Assembly: GCA_001775395.1 (NCBI GenBank)
Contig: MEWP01000068.1
Location: 27,049 to 71,409, forward strand
Source of the DNA: a candidate division Zixibacteria bacterium RBG_16_53_22
Lineage (GTDB): Bacteria; Zixibacteria; MSB-5A5; UBA10806
DNA: 44,361 nucleotides
Reading direction: 5' to 3'
The position numbers and the translations under genes were made by a program. The notes beneath the pieces are model-generated. The model searched no databases. It was not told where the DNA came from and saw only the letters and a list, made by a program, of their open reading frames with translations. Shown here one piece after another: positions 7,482 to 16,580 of this stretch; position 1 is the first letter of the stretch; each line of letters opens with the position of its first letter.

Positions 7482-10112
7482 CTATTTTTCCAGCGTCATT
7501 CGACCGCTTAAACTTCCCTGTTCCGTCGTCAAGCGATAGAAATAAACCCCGGATGGTTGCATCGAGGCATCCCATGTGATCAGGTGTTTTCCGGGCTCGA
7601 GCCTGGAATCGAGAGGGGTCGCGGCGATGCGGCCCAACAAGTCGAATATTTCAAGTTTCACGTTACTGGAATGGGCGATAAAAAACGAAATCCGCGTGGA
7701 CGCGTTAAACGGGTTGGGATAATTCTGGAATAGCAAGAAATCCTGCGGTAAAAAGTTGGGAGCCTCCGCAACCTGAACAGGCCCTCTTAAGAACCTCATG
7801 GCGGCATTCAGAAATTGCCGGCGAGTGCCATAGTAGAGCGGGAACAAATCATTAATTCCCTCAACGCCAAATCCCACTGTCAACGCTTTGTAAGCGCCAT
7901 CATATGCTGCGGCCGCAGGGCGATCTGAGCCATAAGCCAACAGCGTGATTCCGCCCGGGTAGACAGTCAGAGCGTCTTGGGAGGACTGATTGTTGGCGCC
8001 GCCCTGGCCGGCGGTGAAGAAATCCAGGCTATCGAAGACAGTACCGGGAAGTCCGACTGGGCGATGGTCGAGGTCGGCCCTGTCATATCCAACCTTGAGA
8101 TATTGATGAATCAATATCGTATCTTGCATGGTGCTGCGCTCGGATAGCCGCTGGACAAAATCCTGGCTTGTCATCAGCAGGTGGCCCGCGCCGTTCAAAT
8201 AGGCGGTCAGCGCCGTAACTCCGGAGACAGGCATCGCCTGGGCGCGGGTGTTGCCGGTGAACCAAATAACGTAGTCATACTGCGACAGCACTGAATCGGG
8301 CGAACCTAAGGACGATACATTCCAATAGGCATATGGCTCGTTGATAGAATCGAGGGCCTGGGTATAAAATGTATCTATCGACATGCCGTTGTCGTCATCG
8401 ACGAGGAGTAGATCGGGGGTTCCGAGCACTGAGCGCCTAATGAAATCCTGGGTGTAGAGACCACCGCGCGCCACGAATCTCAGGGTGAAATTCGCGAAAT
8501 TGCTGGTATATCCTTGCGGGACTGTGAATGAAATAGGATCTGCCGCATTGGAAAATGGCTCGTCGACCGGAATAGTCCCGAATACTGATATCGAATCGCT
8601 AAACGTAATCAGGGGATCACTGCAGGATGCTGTGACAGTGAGATCATTTGTCAGGGCTCGAATGTTTCGGGCGGTGAAGATCAGGTCGCAAGTTTCGCCA
8701 GCTTCGGGCTGTCCATTACCGTTCCCGGCGGAATCGTCGAAACTGAAATTCAGAAGCTCATAAAACGGGTCAATGTACATCACTGCCAAATCGGCAATCA
8801 TGGTCGAATCGGAGTTGCTCATTTCATATACTCCAACCTCCGAGTAGGCGCCGTCGTAAAAATTCGAGTTGGGCGCCGAGAAGTCATCGAAAGTTCTATT
8901 ATCGAATGTCCCCGGCCAGGGATCGCCGGCATCGGAACCACGGTTATTTTCCAGGTCGAATCTGCCATCGGCTTGCTCGACCGCTACTTTGTAGTGGTTC
9001 TGATTGTTGTTGTCGGGCACCGTCTCATCGACATGGAAAATCACGAGCCCGTCGCCGGGCAGGCTGATGTCGAAAGATATCCTCTGTCTGTTTTCGACCA
9101 GGAAATATTCGTAGTGGGGGATTCCATAACTGTAAAGTCGGTATATGTCTGGGCTGATTTCGACAGCATCAATTTGCTCATCATAAAGATTAATACCGGG
9201 ATCGGTCGGCATGACCCAGCCAAGTTCGGTTTTGCACCAGGCATCGAAATGAACGGGCCTGGCTCCGCCGCCGCCCCAGGATCCGCCGGCCATTACCGAC
9301 CATGAACCAACACCGTCGGAATCATAATCGTAATCATATAGGTCTGGCAAACCCAGAACATGCCCGAATTCATGGCAGTAGACCCCAATAGTGGCAAAGC
9401 CGCCCGAACCGGTTTCCTCGGGCTCCATGGAATAGCTGTATGCTTGAACACCATCGACCGTCATGGGATTGCTTAATACCCAGGCATGAGAATGGATATA
9501 GTTCAAGTCGCCGGTATCCTCGTAACCTGGCCCGGCATGCACCACAAATAGCGCGTCAACCCAGCCATCACCATCATTGTCAAAAACTGAAAAATCGATA
9601 CTGGGATCAGCGGCGCTCACGGCATCTTCCGCCAGACGCTGGGCGTTATGCGGATACTGCCCGAAACCCCTCTGGCCGTCAACATAGTAAGCGTAGGCCT
9701 GCGGCATCCTCAGCCATTGAGTTACCTGGCCGACCAGGAACGCCTGGTTGTAAGATGTTTCGAAGTAGTAATCGGTCATACTCCCGGGATAGGTGATGCC
9801 GGTCGAAAAAAGGAGCGTATCGAAATCGCCGGGTTCGGAATGAACTACCCATTCGTGCTGCATATCGATGAAATCGACCAGGATAATCAGGCAGTGAAGC
9901 GTGTCGACATCAGTAGCCGCGTTTCCGAATCGAATGGGATCTGGATGGGCCTGCCATACCCCCCTTTCCCTGGCCTGGCGGTCGGCCCGGACAATCGTCT
10001 GTAACTGCCCCGATTGCTTGAGCCTTTCGACGATCTCGGGTGCAATACTCACGGCGCCGGCAACCTGAAATGCCCCGAACAGAATCATTAATATTGCGAA
10101 TTTGTTTTTCAT
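7482..10112 (-). CDS. Secreted M6-family metalloprotease with T9SS sorting domain
   Basis: 876 residues. A signal peptide (MKNKFAILMILFGAFQVAGA) precedes an immune inhibitor A-like M6 peptidase domain. The zinc site is HEFGHVLGLPD (about 247-257), with both histidines, the catalytic glutamate and the third ligand Asp257, followed by a downstream Met turn (SVMAGGSWG). Asp-rich putative calcium sites (DNDGDGWVDA, DYDYDSDG) surround it. A beta-sandwich region (about 440-560) and a further domain (about 560-790) lead to a C-terminal T9SS domain (NYPNPFNASTRISFFI, DLLGR, SGVYFYRL, ending GRMTLEK). It is expected outside the cell or on its surface, degrading proteins; the substrate is unknown. A TTGACA-type promoter may lie upstream. 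The gene is intact and apparently monocistronic. Confidence 0.93.
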   Translation of the reverse strand: MKNKFAILMILFGAFQVAGAVSIAPEIVERLKQSGQLQTIVRADRQARERGVWQAHPDPIRFGNAATDVDTLHCLIILVDFIDMQHEWVVHSEPGDFDTLLFSTGITYPGSMTDYYFETSYNQAFLVGQVTQWLRMPQAYAYYVDGQRGFGQYPHNAQRLAEDAVSAADPSIDFSVFDNDGDGWVDALFVVHAGPGYEDTGDLNYIHSHAWVLSNPMTVDGVQAYSYSMEPEETGSGGFATIGVYCHEFGHVLGLPDLYDYDYDSDGVGSWSVMAGGSWGGGGARPVHFDAWCKTELGWVMPTDPGINLYDEQIDAVEISPDIYRLYSYGIPHYEYFLVENRQRISFDISLPGDGLVIFHVDETVPDNNNQNHYKVAVEQADGRFDLENNRGSDAGDPWPGTFDNRTFDDFSAPNSNFYDGAYSEVGVYEMSNSDSTMIADLAVMYIDPFYELLNFSFDDSAGNGNGQPEAGETCDLIFTARNIRALTNDLTVTASCSDPLITFSDSISVFGTIPVDEPFSNAADPISFTVPQGYTSNFANFTLRFVARGGLYTQDFIRRSVLGTPDLLLVDDDNGMSIDTFYTQALDSINEPYAYWNVSSLGSPDSVLSQYDYVIWFTGNTRAQAMPVSGVTALTAYLNGAGHLLMTSQDFVQRLSERSTMQDTILIHQYLKVGYDRADLDHRPVGLPGTVFDSLDFFTAGQGGANNQSSQDALTVYPGGITLLAYGSDRPAAAAYDGAYKALTVGFGVEGINDLFPLYYGTRRQFLNAAMRFLRGPVQVAEAPNFLPQDFLLFQNYPNPFNASTRISFFIAHSSNVKLEIFDLLGRIAATPLDSRLEPGKHLITWDASMQPSGVYFYRLTTEQGSLSGRMTLEK

Positions 10113-10163
10113 CCTGTCACCCTTGCAGAAAGTCTAGATCTCGTCAATTCTATCTGGTCCGGA

Positions 10164-10191
10164 AAAATACCGGTAATAGGCGTATTGTCAA
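10164..10191 (-). promoter_or_regulatory. Possible sigma70-type promoter of the M6 protease gene
   Basis: On the minus strand TTGACA (10191-10186), a 16-base spacer and TATTTT (10169-10164) lie about 50 bases before the M6 protease ATG. The -35 is perfect but the -10 is weak. Confidence 0.35.
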
Positions 10192-10237
10192 GTTTTCTTA
10201 TAGGTTCAGGATTTGCCCGATCTACATGGTCGGACAC

Positions 10238-12373
10238 CTAACGCCGACGTCCACTATCGCCGACATTCAGCAGGTCCAGCATTTTGCCGATATCGTTAGT
10301 CGGCGTACTGCACGTATATTTTCGGCAGACATAGGCAGCGGCCTTACCATCGATCGATTTCAGGTCTTTGACGAATTGGGCGAAATTCGCGACACCCGGT
10401 AACTGCTTATCCTCAGGCTTGAAGATTACAATCTTGTTGGGTATGAACCTCGCGCGCAGCGCGGACAACATTTCTCGAGTATCGTCGGCCTCCGGATTGC
10501 CCGTAATTAGGACCTCGTACGCCGGCCCAACCGCAAAATCAAATGCTGTCAGAAACATGGCGAATGCCTGGGGGGCGCGTCTGACCTGGCCGGAAAAGGC
10601 GTTGAATACCTTATTGGCCATGGCATCGTACTTGGCATTTCCGGAGATGCGGCCCAACCTGATAAGATTTAGCGCCGCCACGGAATTCCCTGATGGTACG
10701 GCCCCATCATGAACTTCTCTTGTTCTGACCGGGAGCTTTTCTGTATCGTCAGCAGTGAAATGAAAAGAACCGCTATCGTCGTCCCAAAAATGCTCGAGCG
10801 CGATCGCATTAAGCTCGAAAGCATCCTTGAGAAATCCGACGTCGAAAGTGGCTTCATAGAGATTTATCAATCCCCAGATCAAATATGAATAATCATCTAT
10901 ATTGGCCGGAATCGCCGCCTGGCCGTCGCGATACCGATGCCACAGCCGCCCTTCCGGCGTGCTCATTCTGGCCATGATAAATTCAACAGCCTTACGGGCC
11001 AAATCGGCATAGCGGGGCTCATTAAAAGCCTGGGCGCCGAGGGACAAAGCCGCAATCATGAGGCCATTCCAGTCGGTCAAGACCTTGTCATCTTTATGAG
11101 GCCGGGGTCTCGTTTCCCTGATCTCGAAAAGCCTCCGGCGAACCTTCTCGATCCTCATTTTCAAATCAACCTCGTTAATATTTAATTCCCCGGCGAGCTC
11201 AGGCAGCAATGTAGTGAGGTGCAATATATTGGCGTCTGTTCTGCGTCCGGTGACCTGCTCATCGAAATTTCCGTTTGGATCAATACCAAATGCCCTGATT
11301 ACCAATTCGGCATCGTCGTGATTCAACTCGTGCCTGATTTCTTCCTCTGTCCAGAGATAAAATCGGCCCTCCTCACCCTCGCTGTCGGCATCCTCGGCGC
11401 AATAAAATGCCCCTGATGAATCGGTCATATCGCGCAAAACATATTCGAATATATCTCGCGCCGTTTCGCAATATAGATTCTTATGCGTAACCTGCCAGGC
11501 CTCTATATAAGCCATTGCCATTAAGGCCTGATCATAGAGCATCTTTTCGAAATGCGGCAGAAGCCACATCGGGTCAGTCGAATAGCGGTGGAATCCAAAG
11601 CCGAGATGGTCGTAGATACCTCCAAGCCTCATGGCCTTCAGAGTTTTCTCGACCATTTCGAGGGCCCTGGATTCTCCCGAGCGTCTCCAGTACCGAAGCA
11701 AAAACAACAGGTTGTGCGGCGTCGGAAATTTTGGGGCCCGGCCGAACCCGCCGAAACGCGAATCGAAGCTGGCGGTGAATTGCTCATAAGCCAATTTCAG
11801 AATCGGCTCGCTCAATTCCCCGTCGGAAAATGAAGCTGATGCCTGAGACAAGGCATCGGTAATTTTAATTGATGATTGAAGTATATCATCTCGTCTGGAC
11901 CGCCAGAGCTCCTTAATGCGCGGAATAAGCTCCATCATGCCAATATGTCCATAGCGTGAATCCCGCGGGATGTAAGTGGCGGCATAAAACGGCTTTTTGT
12001 CGGAGGTCATTATTATGGAGAGCGGCCATCCACCGCTGCCGGTAACAAGCTGGCAGACCCTCATATATATATTGTCGATTTCTGGATGCTCTTCACGGTC
12101 AACCTTAATTGACACGAAGGCATCGTTCATGAGATCGGCCACGGCTTCGTCCTCAAATGATTCGTGCTCCATGACGTGGCACCAGTGGCAGGTGGAATAT
12201 CCAATCGAAAGGAAGATCGGCTTATCCTCGGCTTTCGCTTTTTCGAAAGCCTCATCTCCCCAGGAAAACCAGTCGACCGGATTGGCGGCGTGCTGCAGGA
12301 GATACGGGCTTTTTTCCTCGAAAAGCCTGTTGTGCTGTTCCTTTGCCCTGTCTTTCCCGGTCTCATCGACCAT
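10238..12373 (-). CDS. DUF255/YyaL-type thioredoxin-domain protein (SPATA20-like)
   Basis: 711 residues from the ATG at 12373, chosen because AAGGAG (12386-12381) sits seven bases upstream; an in-frame ATG at 12415 lacks a ribosome binding site. The N-terminal thioredoxin-like DUF255 domain has [21 protein letters not shown], then a [14 protein letters not shown] redox-type motif (CxxC). The rest is an alpha/alpha six-barrel of the glycosidase-like fold (motifs include [31 protein letters not shown] and DWNGLMI). The family is conserved from bacteria to human SPATA20, but the reaction is not established. It is divergent from the KimA-like gene. Confidence 0.92.
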   Translation of the reverse strand: MVDETGKDRAKEQHNRLFEEKSPYLLQHAANPVDWFSWGDEAFEKAKAEDKPIFLSIGYSTCHWCHVMEHESFEDEAVADLMNDAFVSIKVDREEHPEIDNIYMRVCQLVTGSGGWPLSIIMTSDKKPFYAATYIPRDSRYGHIGMMELIPRIKELWRSRRDDILQSSIKITDALSQASASFSDGELSEPILKLAYEQFTASFDSRFGGFGRAPKFPTPHNLLFLLRYWRRSGESRALEMVEKTLKAMRLGGIYDHLGFGFHRYSTDPMWLLPHFEKMLYDQALMAMAYIEAWQVTHKNLYCETARDIFEYVLRDMTDSSGAFYCAEDADSEGEEGRFYLWTEEEIRHELNHDDAELVIRAFGIDPNGNFDEQVTGRRTDANILHLTTLLPELAGELNINEVDLKMRIEKVRRRLFEIRETRPRPHKDDKVLTDWNGLMIAALSLGAQAFNEPRYADLARKAVEFIMARMSTPEGRLWHRYRDGQAAIPANIDDYSYLIWGLINLYEATFDVGFLKDAFELNAIALEHFWDDDSGSFHFTADDTEKLPVRTREVHDGAVPSGNSVAALNLIRLGRISGNAKYDAMANKVFNAFSGQVRRAPQAFAMFLTAFDFAVGPAYEVLITGNPEADDTREMLSALRARFIPNKIVIFKPEDKQLPGVANFAQFVKDLKSIDGKAAAYVCRKYTCSTPTNDIGKMLDLLNVGDSGRRR

Positions 12374-12431
12374 GGCAATGCTCCTTGATAGATTGCCCCC
12401 GGAAAACCAGGCCATCTGCGGTAGCGGCTGA

Positions 12432-12667
12432 TGCTGCCAATTTCATGAAAATATAATCCGCCTCATGCAATATTCGCCCGAAAGCATTCGAACTTGTCAT
12501 AAGTACTTGATGATCAAACATATCAGGTTACCAACCTGTTGGGCAGTATCAATGTTCCTATATGCACAAGGGAGCACCATCCGAATAAAAAATCTATTGA
12601 TTAAGTAAACCCAAGATGATAGATTCGCGCCTTGATTTAACGCGGCCGGAAAGGCCGGTGAACAATA
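12432..12667. other. Divergent intergenic region before the KimA-like gene
   Basis: This 236-base AT-leaning region lies between two divergent genes. The only clear structure is a short palindrome CAGGTT-ACC-AACCTG (12524-12538) that could be an operator or small hairpin. I looked for a ydaO-type c-di-AMP riboswitch, expected for some KimA relatives, and did not see its conserved core. No confident promoter was found. Confidence 0.4.
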
Positions 12668-14683
12668 GTGAATGATGAAAGCCTAATCACAAGAGTCCGC
12701 CGCAAGTTAATAGGTAAGCCCCGCGACGTAAACGACCCATCGATTTTCCACAAGATCGCCCTCATACCCCTTCTCGCCTGGATCGGCCTGGGGGCTGATG
12801 GCTTATCATCATCATCTTACGGACCCGAGGAGGCTTTCAAGGCCCTGGGTGAGCATACCTACCTGGCTGTCTTCCTGGCTGTGGGAACGGCCATTACAGT
12901 ATTTGTCATCTCATTTGCATATATGAAAATCATCGAGCACTTCCCTCAAGGCGGAGGTGGCTACGTCGTGGCATCACATATGCTCGGCGAAAAGGCGGGT
13001 GTGATTTCGGGAAGCGCCTTATTGGTTGATTATATGCTGACCATCACTGTTTCAATTGCAGCATGTTCCGACGCGCTTTTCAGTTTTCTTCCGATCGAAT
13101 TTCACCACTATAAGCTTGTTTTCTCGACTCTGCTGATTTTAGCACTGATAATATTGAATATCCGCGGAGTCAAAGAATCGATTGCCGTCCTGGCGCCCAT
13201 ATTCGTGGTCTTTATCCTGACCCATGCCATCCTCCTTGGCTATGGCATTCTGTCGCATACGAATCAGGTCGGACCGGTTATCGAAGATTTGGGAAACCAT
13301 TTCAGCTACGACATATCCACCATCGGGGTGGCCGCCATTTTGGCGATACTCCTGCACGCTTATTCCCTGGGTGGCGGCACCTATACCGGTATCGAGGCAG
13401 TCTCAAATGGCCTGCAGATAATGCGCGAGCCCAAAATTCACACCGGCAAGACGACGATGCTTTATATGGCTGTATCGCTGGCGGTGACAGCCGGTGGTAT
13501 TTTCCTCTGCTACCTCCTTTGGGACATGGCTCCGGTCGAGGGCAAAACACTTAATGCCAGCCTGGCGGAATCCATTTTTTCCGGCTGGGGCATCGGCCAT
13601 ACTCTGGCGGTGATCACCATTTTTTCCGAGGGGGCGTTATTGCTGGTGGCCGCTCAGACCGGATTCATCGATGGTCCGCGGGTGATGTCGAATATGGCGG
13701 TCGATAGCTGGCTGCCGCGGAGATTTGCCACTCTATCGGATCGCCTTACCATGCAAAACGGCGTGATGCTTATGGGCATCGCCGCGCTCATGCTGTTGTT
13801 TTTCACGGCAGGCTCAGTGGGAGCCCTGGTGGTCATGTACTCGATAAACGTGTTTTTGACATTCACGCTCTCGCAGTTTGCCATGGCCAGGTTCTATTTC
13901 ATGAATCGCGCGGAGGATCGGAAATGGGCACGCCATATCACGATTTTTCTAATCGGATTCCTGCTGTGCGCAATCATTCTGATAGTGACGCTGGTCTCGA
14001 AATTCAGCGAGGGTGGATGGCTGACGCTTCTGATAACATCGGTCGTGGTCGGCCTATGTTTTGTGATTCGGCGCCATTACCAAAGGGTGAAATCCGAGCT
14101 TGAGAACCTCGACCGCTTATTCATCGAACTGCCGACATCGGAGAAATACAACGACAAGCCCGTCAATCCCAACGACATGACCGCCATTCAACTTGTCGGC
14201 GGCTATAATGGCTTCGGGATCCATACATTCCTATCTATAATCAAAAATTTCCCAAATCTTTATAAAAATTTCATTTTCGTTTCGGTCGCGGTGATTGATA
14301 CCGGCTCATTTAAGGGGAAATCCGAAATAGAAAACCTGAAGGCCTCTGTACTGAAAAGCCTGGAGAAATATGTCGAATTGGCCAGACGGTTTGGATTTGC
14401 GGCCGAATATCGCTTCGAAGCGGGCACCGATGTCGTCGAAAGCGCAGTCGAGATCTGCACGGCCACGACCGCGACATTTCCGCGCTCGACAGTTTTCGCG
14501 GGGCAGCTGACTTTCAGCCTCGAAAAATTCTATCATCGCATTCTACATAATGAGACTGCATTCGCGATCCAGAGGCGATTACACTGGTCCGGTATCACTG
14601 CCGTGATATTGCCGATCCGAATGAAGGTGGGGAAATCAGGATTGAAAAAGGCGAAAAAGCAACCGCCATCACTTGACAATTAG
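12668..14683 (+). CDS. KimA-like APC-superfamily permease (probable potassium importer)
   Basis: 671 residues with about 12 membrane helices and a cytoplasmic C-terminal domain of about 200 residues. The N-terminus (RRKLIGKPR, LGADGLSSSSYGPEEAFKALG, FPQGGGGYVVASHMLGEKAG, LLVDYMLTITVSIAACSDAL) resembles Bacillus subtilis KimA (YdaO), a high-affinity potassium/proton symporter inhibited by c-di-AMP. Other APC permeases share parts of this pattern, so an amino-acid substrate cannot be excluded. The start is GTG at 12668; the nearby ATG at 12672 is out of frame, and GGTGA upstream is a modest ribosome binding site. The 3' end overlaps the convergent S8 protease gene by 15 bases. A PgpH-like HD phosphodiesterase in the same window fits c-di-AMP signalling. 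Confidence 0.82.
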   Translation: MNDESLITRVRRKLIGKPRDVNDPSIFHKIALIPLLAWIGLGADGLSSSSYGPEEAFKALGEHTYLAVFLAVGTAITVFVISFAYMKIIEHFPQGGGGYVVASHMLGEKAGVISGSALLVDYMLTITVSIAACSDALFSFLPIEFHHYKLVFSTLLILALIILNIRGVKESIAVLAPIFVVFILTHAILLGYGILSHTNQVGPVIEDLGNHFSYDISTIGVAAILAILLHAYSLGGGTYTGIEAVSNGLQIMREPKIHTGKTTMLYMAVSLAVTAGGIFLCYLLWDMAPVEGKTLNASLAESIFSGWGIGHTLAVITIFSEGALLLVAAQTGFIDGPRVMSNMAVDSWLPRRFATLSDRLTMQNGVMLMGIAALMLLFFTAGSVGALVVMYSINVFLTFTLSQFAMARFYFMNRAEDRKWARHITIFLIGFLLCAIILIVTLVSKFSEGGWLTLLITSVVVGLCFVIRRHYQRVKSELENLDRLFIELPTSEKYNDKPVNPNDMTAIQLVGGYNGFGIHTFLSIIKNFPNLYKNFIFVSVAVIDTGSFKGKSEIENLKASVLKSLEKYVELARRFGFAAEYRFEAGTDVVESAVEICTATTATFPRSTVFAGQLTFSLEKFYHRILHNETAFAIQRRLHWSGITAVILPIRMKVGKSGLKKAKKQPPSLDN

Positions 14684-16348
14684 CATCTTCCTCGAAATCG
14701 AGGACAGGGCCTCCAAACGCGCGAAATAGATGCCGGTCGAAACCAGCCTGCCCCTATCGTTGGAACCATCCCACACAACGCTCCCGCCGCCGGTAATCCT
14801 CAAGTGCCGAACCACTCGCCCGGTGATATCATAAATGTCAATCATCTCACCCGAGCGTACCCGGGGATCGAAAGTGATGGTTGTAGCGCCGTTGAAGGGG
14901 TTCGGATAGTTGGTGAGAATTCCCGATATGACGGGCAGCCGGTTATCGACGGCCGGTGTCGAACCGGGAAGCAGGTAGACGGCCGTCCAGATATCGATGA
15001 CTCCCCAGCCGTAGCTGTTATCCTCGCCCTGCGGCCCGTAATCGACCGCCGAATTTAGAAGCGCCGCCTTGATCTCTTCGGGAGTCGCATTGGGATTGAC
15101 CTGGCGTAGAAGAGCCACGGCGCCCGCTACGTGCGGGGTCGCCATCGAGGTGCCGGAAAGCGCGATATAACCGCTATCGAGATATGATGAGCGAATGGCC
15201 ACCCCCGGAGCGGTAATCTCGGGTTTGATTGTGGTATGGTCACATCCTGATGGTCCCCGGCTGGAGAAGTCGGCAACGATAAATGTGTCACCGATTGTCG
15301 ATACTGCTCCTACAGAAAAGGAATTAAAGGCAGAAGTGATCCTGTCGGCCGGCGTACGCATGGTTTCGGCGCCGGGGCCTTCATTACCCCCGCCGAAAAC
15401 CGCCACCACCCCAGCAGCCTCGAGATTGTCGATTGCTTCCCAGAAGGTCTGATCGCAGGCAGGGAAATAACCCGCCGGAATACCCCATGAGTTGTTGACG
15501 ACGTCGGGCACGTCATGGGTGGTGGCCGGGTTACAGTCTGGGTCTGCCGCCCACTGGAACGCACCTAACAGATCGCTGATAGTTCTCAGTATTCCGCCAC
15601 CTCCGATCGCCCTGGCCGCGATCCACTGCGCTCCCGGCGCCACGCCGATCGTATCAGGGCCGTCGGATCCGACCATGATACCCATCGTATGGGTGCCGTG
15701 GCCTTGCAAGTCATAGGGCCGTTGCTCCTCGTATCCGGCGGGGTCGAACCAGCATTCATTGGGAGGGGCCCCATTGTTGCCTCGGTACTTGTAGTAAAGG
15801 GCAGGATGATCGACATCGACGCCGGTATCGAAATTACAAACGATGGAACCGGTTCCATCGATCCCCATTGCCCAAACCGCGGGCGCCCCGATGACTCCCA
15901 GGCCGGGTTCATGGCCGGAATTGACAGGCGGGACATCTCGGCTTTCCACGGGCGCCACAAGCTCCACGGGAACGTTCTCGAAAGCATATTCGACGTCGGG
16001 ATGTCCCTTCAAGCCTTCAAGAACGCCATGATCGGCGGTAACCACGACGGCATTTATAATCCAGAGTCTCTTATAAGAATCGATTTCCCCGAATTGGCTC
16101 AATTCATCCAGGCGCGAAATAAAACCGGCCTGAGATATGGTGGCCTTGTTCATGAGATGTTCCACCACTAAATGATGGCTGGAGACCTTGTCGCCCAGCC
16201 TTGAGCCGGCCGGCAGCGGCGGCCCCGACGAGCGCAATTTGAAAATCATCGTCTCGGCATTTGAATCGATGAAAAGAAGGATTATTGCGAATATTATCGA
16301 GATGACTTTCGCGAATAAGTTGAATGGGGCATTTTGAAATTTATTCAT
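14669..16348 (-). CDS. Secreted S8 (subtilisin-like) serine protease with T9SS sorting domain
   Basis: 559 residues from the ATG at 16348; an in-frame TTG lies 18 bases upstream and neither has a strong ribosome binding site. A signal anchor or peptide (about 10-31) is followed by an inhibitor-I9-like propeptide region and a subtilisin domain similar to bacillopeptidase F. The triad is Asp in CNFDTGVDVDHP (about 174), His in QGHGTHTMG (about 217) and Ser in SGTSMATPHVAG (about 401); VNNSWG carries the oxyanion Asn region. The last ~85 residues are a T9SS domain (TNYPNPFNGATTITF, YDITGR, WDGSNDRG, STGIYFARL, RKMLIVK). It is expected outside the cell. The gene converges on the KimA-like gene. 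Confidence 0.94.
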   Translation of the reverse strand: MNKFQNAPFNLFAKVISIIFAIILLFIDSNAETMIFKLRSSGPPLPAGSRLGDKVSSHHLVVEHLMNKATISQAGFISRLDELSQFGEIDSYKRLWIINAVVVTADHGVLEGLKGHPDVEYAFENVPVELVAPVESRDVPPVNSGHEPGLGVIGAPAVWAMGIDGTGSIVCNFDTGVDVDHPALYYKYRGNNGAPPNECWFDPAGYEEQRPYDLQGHGTHTMGIMVGSDGPDTIGVAPGAQWIAARAIGGGGILRTISDLLGAFQWAADPDCNPATTHDVPDVVNNSWGIPAGYFPACDQTFWEAIDNLEAAGVVAVFGGGNEGPGAETMRTPADRITSAFNSFSVGAVSTIGDTFIVADFSSRGPSGCDHTTIKPEITAPGVAIRSSYLDSGYIALSGTSMATPHVAGAVALLRQVNPNATPEEIKAALLNSAVDYGPQGEDNSYGWGVIDIWTAVYLLPGSTPAVDNRLPVISGILTNYPNPFNGATTITFDPRVRSGEMIDIYDITGRVVRHLRITGGGSVVWDGSNDRGRLVSTGIYFARLEALSSISRKMLIVK

Positions 16349-16530
16349 CGCAACAAATGAATTCAAAAGGCATGCCCGAATCGAGATTGGTTTCCCAAAT
16401 GCCTACGTAGAGAACACAATCAGCGACAATGGCTTATAGGGAAATTTCCGATGCGCATGGCGTGCACAACACAAACCATGAAAAAAATGCGCAAGGCGAT
16501 GCGCATTAGCTGAAAGCCCGGAGTCAAGAT

Positions 16531-16560
16531 AAAAAAAGCCCCCGGCTTTGGGCCGGAGGC
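16531..16560 (-). terminator. Rho-independent terminator after the beta-rich T9SS cargo gene
   Basis: On the minus strand GCCTCCGGC, a CCAAA loop, GCCGGGGGC and seven T residues follow the stop at 16581. The stem is 9 bp including G-T pairing. This is a clear intrinsic terminator. Confidence 0.88.
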
Positions 16561-16580
16561 TTAAATAGGCGCGGAGGCTG

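Noticed and set aside
12432-12667. Possible ydaO-type c-di-AMP riboswitch before the KimA-like gene
   Set aside because: The conserved core sequences are not present; only a short CAGGTT/AACCTG palindrome was found.
16440-16515. Inverted repeat AATGCGC/GCGCATT upstream of the S8 protease gene
   Set aside because: Seven-base arms with simple composition and no partner site; too weak to report as a regulatory element.
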